Shown here piece after piece: positions 57,541-64,000 of a DNA stretch of 64,000 nucleotides; position 1 is the first letter of the stretch; each line of letters starts with the position of its first letter. The notes beneath the pieces are model-generated. The model was given only the letters and a program-made list of their open reading frames with translations, did no database searches and had not been told where the DNA came from. The translations under genes and the position numbers were made by a program. This DNA is from Eustoma russellianum (lineage: Eukaryota; Streptophyta; Magnoliopsida; Gentianales; Gentianaceae), in assembly GCA_036186865.1 (NCBI GenBank), contig AP025057.1, positions 22,518,348 through 22,582,347 on the forward strand, read 5' to 3'.

Positions 57541-57628
<88 letters not shown>
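57541..57628. repeat. Pure (TA)n tract between O and P
   Basis: About 88 bases of almost uninterrupted TA, so probably younger than the compound tracts. Confidence 0.96.
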
Positions 57629-57631
<3 letters not shown>

Positions 57632-58404
57632 TGGAAGACAGGCGGTACTATCCAATATTTTATTATAAACCCTCATTTCCGGCGGAGGAATACCATGGTT
57701 ACAATGGTACCTATGAGCTACGTGGGACTCTCCCAAAAAATAACAAAGTAAAATAGTAATATTGCGGTTGAAGCATATACATAATCCATAGAATCTAAGA
57801 CTACAAAAATAAGTCGTGATAAGCTCCTCGCAAGTAGAAGCATCCATGCCAGGGGGCGTCAAGCGGCGATGAAATTTACACAAAATTGATTAAATGTAAT
57901 AACCAAAATGAGAGTGAAATACAAAAGAAAACGAAAGTGAATGATAGAAACATACTGAGTACACCTGTATTCATCCAAATACAGGCTCCAGTAAATATAC
58001 AAGTATAGTGCAGAAAGGCCTGTAGCCCTTACATCATGAAAGAACGCCAACGATCCTCATCCAGAAAGCAGAGGAAAGTGATCATAAAATAAAAATAAAG
58101 TAATCTGAATAGGCCATGAAAGAGAAGAGGAAGCGTACTGGCGGTGCCTATATCTTGTTGATACAGGCAACCAAATATAATGGGCATGCATGAGCATCCA
58201 ACTAAGAGAGATGCATGAACTTGTTTGTAATCGTAATTGTGGAGACATGTACGGTATACAGCCAGCATTTACTTGCCATAATGTGAAAGGACGACACAGT
58301 AAGCAGAGGTTATGTACAAATAAGATGGAAAAAATATACATAACGAAAAAAACCATACCAATGTAACGTCTGAGTGTATAGGGACAGAACAAGTCGCCCC
58401 AATT
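57629..58404 (-). other. 3' UTR of element P, IIb type
   Basis: Hairpins near 57950-57993 (GCCTGTATTTGG / CCAAATACAGGC-like, tag CAGTATG) and 58136-58172, GGGAGAGTCCC near 57727-57737, the 'TATTCCTCCGCCGGAAA' block, then a degenerate palindrome before the TA tract. Confidence 0.75.
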
Positions 58405-61400
58405 CTAATGGTGCATAACATGTGTTGTGCAATTTGTAAAATAATAACCACGGGCGGCTGGTGGAAGAGCGGTAGCCGAAGCAAATAAGGTCGTCGCAGG
58501 GAACATACGGGCATGCTGCGACAAATGATGCGCGACCATATTGATCTCACGGGGAATGGACTGTAGGTGACTACCAGTTAAATGAAGAAAGAGCTCCAAC
58601 CGTGTATAGTCTATTAGATAGGAGAGCGTAGAATCATCTTCCTGTGTCGCCTGCAGGCAATCTGTCTCAACCAGCATGTGGTGATGGCTTTGACCAAAGT
58701 AGATAAGACTGTCCAATAGTACCTAAATTTCTGCATGGAGGGGAGGAAGACATGGCAGCGCAAATGTAATGGCGGCCACCATGTGGCCAGTGTGTCCCTT
58801 AGAATAGCACTAGCCAAAACCGAGTGCCTGCCTGCAGATGTGTCAACATTTAATTTCAATTTTCCTTAAGGTGGTAGCTCCCATTTCAATAGTCGCAATT
58901 ACTTTATCCGTAGTCGCAGTGAAAGGCCATGATAAATAAACGTGTGGAGGTCGGCAGCAAGTTTAGTGCCTGAAAATGTGGACGTCCAATCATAACACTA
59001 TTGACACACCATAACATAAATGCATTGGGCTGAAAGGTTAGCTGAGCCATAAACAACATTGGTGTAGACTTTCCAAACCGTCCAACAAAGTAGGGACCAA
59101 TTATCCGAAATTGGCCCATAAGATATCGGGATGTGGAGGACAACCACCATTTTAACATGTATGTCCGAATGGGTATGGTACTTGTAAGAGGACCATCCAA
59201 AATCAAGGCAAATCGTATCCAAACATCCTTTACAAATGAACATTGAAGAAAAATGTGATTGATGCTAGCCGAATTGGACTTACAGAATGGGCAAAGCGTG
59301 GGAAAAACTTATATAAAGCGGCACAGGTTCTCTTTATGAGGAAGCGCATGATGAAAGAGCCGCCATATGAAGACACTCCCTGATTTAGGAAGCGTCTTGC
59401 ATCAAATAAGTCTATGGTAATATAGAAGTGGACGGGCGATGCGGATATCCGCAAATGCCTACCATAGAGTAAATTGTCCTGTTGGAGAAGTGGTCTATTG
59501 CAGGGTATTATCGTTGGTAGTGTAATTTGAGCATACAGAGTTAATGGAACAAATCCTCTTTCAACCCAGAGAATCATAAATACAAGGTATAAAGTCAGAA
59601 CGAGAACCATATCGATGGCGCATATATGCTGCCCAAATTGTGGACTTTGTGCGATAATTCCACCATAACTTGCAACCATATGCCAGCTGAATCAAATAGA
59701 GACTACGAATACACATACCGCCCTCATTCTCCGGCGCACAAAGGGTTGACCAAGATACCCAATGATAGTGATAACCCCAAATAAACTCTGCCATTTTTCG
59801 GCTAATAGCCTGCATCACGCTCTCGGGCAAACATGCAGCCGCCATCAGATGTAATGGGAGGACGGTGATGACAGGTTTGAGCAAAATAAGCCGCCCTCCG
59901 GAGTAAGCAAGTGACGTGCCCAGCCTGCTAACTTAGTATCAAAATGCTGTAGAAACGATTGACAATAAATTGCTTGGTTGATCCCTCGATATAAATAGGA
60001 ACCAAGATATTTTATGGGCAAAAAAGATGGTCACATGCCCAAAACACTGTCGATTGCCATCAATGACTGTTGAGAGACATAGGAACTTCCCACAAATTGA
60101 CTTTTGTCGTGATTGTCCAACTGACCTAATGCATGCTGATAAGATTGAAGAAATGGTTGAGAAATTCGCAAATATCTTGTGGAACCATTTAGAAATATAA
60201 GCAAATCATTCGGATAGGCCAAATGGGATATCCCTGAGACCCTACCTGTACAGAAGCCTTTAAGTGAGCCGATGTGAAAAAGATGATTAACCCCCCCCCC
60301 CCGACTGAAGCCCTTGAAGCCGAGGATAAATAATAGTGGGGATAGTGGGTCACCTTGCTTCACCCCACGAGTAAGAGAAAAGAAAACAAAGATCTTATCA
60401 TTAACAACTACAAAGAGCTTGGAGTAACGCATGTTGTTCATAATAAGACAGACAAAGCGATCAAGAAAGCCAAATTTCCAAAGTAGAGTCTCAAGGTAAT
60501 GCCAACTCACCCGATCAAAGGATTTCACCATGTCAAGCTTTATCATAAAATTAGCTTTATGTGTCTTTTTATCAATCAAAAGCACCATCTCATTCTCCAT
60601 AAGAACATGCCCACTGATATCGTGTCCTTTTGAAAAACCTATTTCTTCAGTCAAGATTATCTGTGGAAGTAATGATGCCATGCGAGTAGCCATCACCCTA
60701 GCAATAACTTTGCTAATAAATTAGAAAGGCGTATAGGTCTGAAGTCAGCATATGTAGACAGCTGTGATTTCTTAGGGAGTAAAGTGATCATAGAAGAAAG
60801 CATAACCTGTGGCACCGGGATGCCAAGGAAAAACTCCCGGACCACGCACAAAACATCCAAGTTAAGTATTTCCCAACTTGTGTGGAAAAAATTGCCGTTA
60901 AATCCATCCGGCCTGGTAACGCTATTTGGATTTAGGCTCCAAAGTGCCTGCTTAATCTCTTCCATATCAGGGATAGATAGGAGCATGTCATTGTCAATCG
61001 ATGTAACCAAAGAAGGAATAGAATGAAGAAAGTTATCCAATTCTACCACAGACTCACTGGTAAATAACTTTTGAAAATAATCCACTACACCACGCCCTAG
61101 ATCGTCAATCTCCTCTAGAACCGTACATCATAATCCGTAATATGATGGATGCACTGTCAGTGATATTTGTCCTTGATCATCGCAAGAAAATACGCTGTAT
61201 TGGCCTCCCCGTCAGCGCCCAACAAATGCGAGTGTTCTGCGACCAAAAGGATACCTACTCATCGTGTGCACGTAACAATTGTGCCTGCACAAGAGAGGGG
61301 TTGTTATCAAACTCGGCCTCCATTCAACAATAAGTACGCTCAGCCTCAGATGCCCTGCTAAAGATGTTACCAAATACAGCTCGGTTCCAATGTCGAAGGT

Positions 61401-62234
61401 CATACTTCAAAAGGCGGAGCTTATTATATAATCGACGCATACCTCACACCATGGGATATTTTGTCCATTGTGCTTCAACATACGCATAAAAATCATCATG
61501 CAAAGCTCATGCATTAAGATACCTGAAAGGCATAAGAGGCTTTACCATTGATAAACTGCACTTCAATAATAGCGGCGAATGATCAGAGGAGGCGCGTGGA
61601 AGATGGTGTACAATAAAATCTGCAAACAAATCAACAAAAGAAGTGGTGCACAACATGCGATCGAGGCGACGTAGCACACGGTTGTGTCCATTCCCCGAGC
61701 CCATGTAAATGGAGAACCCAATGTGGGAATTTCATGCAACTGACAATGATTGACACAATTATTGAAATTGGCAAGTGAGCGAAATGTAGGTGAAGTGCGA
61801 TCCCGATGCCCATCTAAGCTTAAGAAAGTGTTAAAATCCCCACCAATGATCTATGGACCTGTAATATGCTGGAAAATAGTAACCAGCGATTCCCATAATA
61901 ACTTCAGTTCAAGAGTAGTATGCCTGCCATATACTACTGTCCAATGAAAGGACTACCGCGTATGACGCCATATGTACCGTAATAGAGAAGACTGGACCCC
62001 ATGATCAACACCACAAAACTGCAAATTTGCAGTGTGCCAGAAAACCCAGATATTACCTTCACAAGTATCAAGCGCATTGCTAAAGTGGAGTTTCAGCCAA
62101 TAATATGTGAGCTTTGAGGAACGCTGCTTAGGCTCAATAAGAATTAATAGCTCAATACGATGAGTACGCAGCAAAGTGAGTAAGCATGCTGAAGAGGTGC
62201 GCAGACCTCCAACATTCCAAGTTAGAGCAGTCAT
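58405..62234 (-). pseudogene. ORF2 of element P, heavily decayed
   Basis: M-T-A-L-T-W-N at 62234. Endonuclease traces 'IIGGDFNTFL' and 'SSDHSPLL' lie in different frames, with stops at 61953 and 61857. The RT is open from 60696 to 60031, but the catalytic box reads YPND instead of YADD, and a 12-base C-run at 60291-60302 inserts glycines. zf-RVT and RNase H are readable only in pieces ('LNVDTS' near 58850). The end 'THVMHH' stops at 58405. It cannot be active. Confidence 0.88.
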
Positions 62235-62401
62235 TGCGAACTAGAAAAAGAAAGCGAAGGAAGACGGCCACTATGAGTCGCACTACGAGTCACAACAAAA
62301 GAAGGAGGTCGAGGAGGCAGTTCCCATCTCGGCCCGCGTCGCCAACGAGGTGGTATAGGAATAAACCCATCAGTATCAGGGACCGAAGAACCAATCATGG
62401 T
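62231..62401 (-). pseudogene. ORF1 C-terminal remnant of element P
   Basis: 57 codons: 'DGFIPIPPRWRRG', 'LPPRPPSFVVTRSA', ending in a TGA that overlaps the ORF2 ATG (ATGA at 62231-62234). Matches the C-termini of F, K and O. Upstream sequence is unrelated. Confidence 0.83.
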
Positions 62402-63093
62402 TAAATTGTGGCATCTCGCTCCCGAACCCTAACTTCGGGAATAGTACACCTGCCATAGTCTACTACGAGAACTACAAGGTGTCATTCAAACTTCTTACAC
62501 GTCAGAAATAACATAGAATTTTTTCGCGGAAACGATAGTTAAATTTTAATTCAATTTATAAATAATCCTAATGCTAAAAATAAATGAACTGTTTATGGAT
62601 GACGAAACCCAACACATCTATCGAAATTCTAAAAGTCTAATAAAAATGAAATATATAAGAAATCCATCAAGTATCCCTAAAACGTCTCGTAAATCTCACT
62701 CGTCCAGGCTCTCGTAGTCTGACTTGTCCGCTACGAAAATATACTCGAACTCAGACTCACCTGTGGAAAGGTTAGTAGTAAGGGTGAGTGATCGGGAAAT
62801 TACCCGTAGGTTATTCTTTTTTTCCAGAAAGGAACCATACTGACAAAATACATAAATACATAAAGAAAAAAAACAACAAATATATAAGTACATAAAGAAC
62901 AGCAACAACTGAAGCGTAAGATAAACACACACTCATCCAATCAAATTCGATACGCAACTTCATGATGCATGCTCCTTCCTACTACCGTGTCACATGCAAC
63001 AACATTATTATCCCACACAATATGCTCCTTTCTTTCCATGATATGCCATGCATGTCCCAGATCCTATTCCTCGTTCTGTATCGTAGAGTCAGC

Positions 63094-63213
63094 GTATCTC
63101 TCACTCCGTATCATGGAGTCAACGTAGATCTCACTTCGTATCATGGAGTCAGTGTATCTCTCGTTTCGTATCATGGAGTCAACGTAGATCTCGCTCCGTA
63201 ATATGGAGTCAGC
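63094..63213. repeat. 30-bp minisatellite, four units
   Basis: Units start at 63094, 63124, 63154 and 63184, each exactly 30 bases and ending ATGGAGTCA plus two variable bases. Units alternate between GTATCTCTC and GTAGATCTC starts, giving a 60-bp higher-order period. Partial units flank it (63071-63093, 63214-63241). Confidence 0.93.
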
Positions 63214-63387
63214 GGACATCGCTATATAACGTGGAGTCAGCGCCCCGAAGGATCACACGCGTCTGTATCGCAGAGTTACATGTCCCGAAGGGAATCACAC
63301 GCACCTGTATCATAGGTCACACGCCCCGAAGGGATGCAATGCAATGCACATGCCATGAATGCTTCACACATAATCTGGAGTATCCAT

Positions 63388-63489
63388 ACACGTGCATATA
63401 TACTTGTATGTACCCTCAAATTAATCCGGTATATCCATACTCCGATATATACTCGCATCTATACACGTGCATATATACTTGTACGTATA
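63388..63489. repeat. Short direct repeat CACGTGCATATATACTTGTA
   Basis: The 20-mer occurs at about 63389-63408 and again at about 63465-63484, with related TATCCATA sequence after each. Confidence 0.8.
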
Positions 63490-64000
63490 TCCATATTTTT
63501 TCTTTCTCGGTATTTTCTACATTTTTTCAGGATTTATTTTTTCACTTTCTGAATTTATTTCTCATCCAATTCTTTTACTCTAATTATTGAAAATGTCATG
63601 AAAATATGATCACCATCACTTATATTTTTCCTAGCTTCTATTAATTTTTCTGTGACTTTATACTATTTTTTCTTATTTTTTCCTATTTATTTCATATTCA
63701 TTTAACTATTTCAATTAATATAACTTTAGAAATTAGGTAAAAATATTTTATTTTTAGCATTTTATGTTTTCTGGAATTTAATTATAATTTTTTGGAATTT
63801 TAAACTAATTTTAATTAATTGTTTATTATCAATTTTATTTTCAGAAAATATTTTTTAATCCAGGTCAGCCCGCCATTGCCAGCTCAATCCCGCAACCGGG
63901 TCAGCTTGGGTCAACCCGACCCGGCTGACCTGGATTTTCCTTTTTTTTAAATTATTTTTCTATTTTCTTCTAACCTCAATGAAATCTTCATTTTAACTCC
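63490..64000. other. AT-rich sequence without recognisable genes
   Basis: Long T-rich and A-rich stretches. A GC-rich island (63860-63940) holds GGGTCA / TGACCC inverted repeats around AACCCGACCCGG. No ORF is supported. Confidence 0.5.

Larger units (their letters stand above)
57629..62401 (-). mobile_element. Element P: LINE, lineage IIb, cut inside ORF1
   Basis: IIb 3' terminus, a badly decayed ORF2 and only the last 57 codons of ORF1. Its right end at about 62401 coincides with the start of a possible LTR (62407), so P may be interrupted rather than 5'-truncated. Confidence 0.85.
62407..64000 (+). mobile_element. Possible LTR of a Ty3/gypsy-type retrotransposon, running off the right edge
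   Basis: The sequence changes abruptly from LINE to AT-rich non-LINE DNA. It opens TGTGGCATCTCGCTCCCG, a start resembling that of many plant gypsy LTRs (TG..., then a CCCGAA/TTCGGG inverted repeat at 62420-62440). A tandem repeat (63094-63213), a TATA-like CTATATAA (63222-63229) and CGAAGGGA repeats (63246-63340) lie inside. There is no protein evidence, and the second terminus is not in the window. It could equally be another repeat or host DNA. Confidence 0.35.

Noticed and set aside
1..62401. Bacterial retron or group II intron RT
   Set aside because: The APE-type endonuclease, DUF4283-like ORF1, zf-RVT and RNase H order is that of plant L1 elements, and the 5S gene is of plant type.
62696..62932. 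A minus-strand exon-like piece: TACTAAC branch-like sequence, CAG acceptor, then an acidic 21-codon end
   Set aside because: The acceptor context is good, but there is no upstream coding exon and the region looks like repeat DNA. One acceptor-like site is not enough for a gene.
63040..63340. A CRISPR array at the 30-bp repeats
   Set aside because: Units are contiguous with no unique spacers, and the sequence is eukaryotic repeat DNA.

Overview
The window is plant nuclear DNA, most likely from a eudicot. Almost every coding trace is a plant L1-type non-LTR retrotransposon (LINE): ORF1 with a DUF4283-like domain and a CX2CX4HX4C zinc knuckle, and ORF2 with an APE-type endonuclease, a reverse transcriptase (RT), a zf-RVT Cys/His region and a C-terminal RNase H. 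A plant-type 5S rRNA gene at 47822-47940 agrees with this. I see no host protein gene, and I cannot name the species.

Layout: about 62 kb consists of 16 LINE copies, called A to P here, packed end to end. A (-, 1-1227), B (+, 1228-7083), C (-, 7103-13151), D (+, 13523-19973), E (+, 19981-22284), F (-, 22337-27689), G (+, 27855-28730), H (-, 28781-30291), I (+, 30292-30499), J (-, 30874-32814), K (-, 32820-38698), L (+, 38934-39128), M (-, 39145-45152), N (-, 45297-51489), O (-, 51665-57540), P (-, 57629-62401). By ORF2 sequence they form four lineages: I (C, D, G, J, N), II (B, F, K, O, P), III (A, E) and IV (M, probably H). Only D has both ORFs open. A and H are open but truncated. The others carry stops, frameshifts or deletions. 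From 62407 the sequence changes character and may be an LTR retrotransposon that interrupts P and runs off the right edge.

How the parts work together: in the elements where the junction is visible, ORF1 ends at a TGA that overlaps the ORF2 ATG (ATGA), which suggests coupled translation. ORF1 would bind the RNA. The ORF2 endonuclease nicks the target, and the RT copies the RNA starting from its 3' end. The 3' UTRs hold a structured array: two or three long hairpins, each followed by GGTATG, then a roughly 85-base module with a stem supported by compensatory changes, then a short terminal hairpin, then an A-run or (TA)n. The same module ends members of all four lineages (12 copies).

Nearly every junction is a (TA)n/(TATG)n tract or an A-run belonging to a neighbouring element, and three insertions (E, G, L) show duplicated flanking sequence inside such tracts. 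This suggests that tails and TA microsatellites act as landing pads, so LINEs pile onto LINEs. In N the RT frame is interrupted by a roughly 357-bp piece of 5S rDNA.
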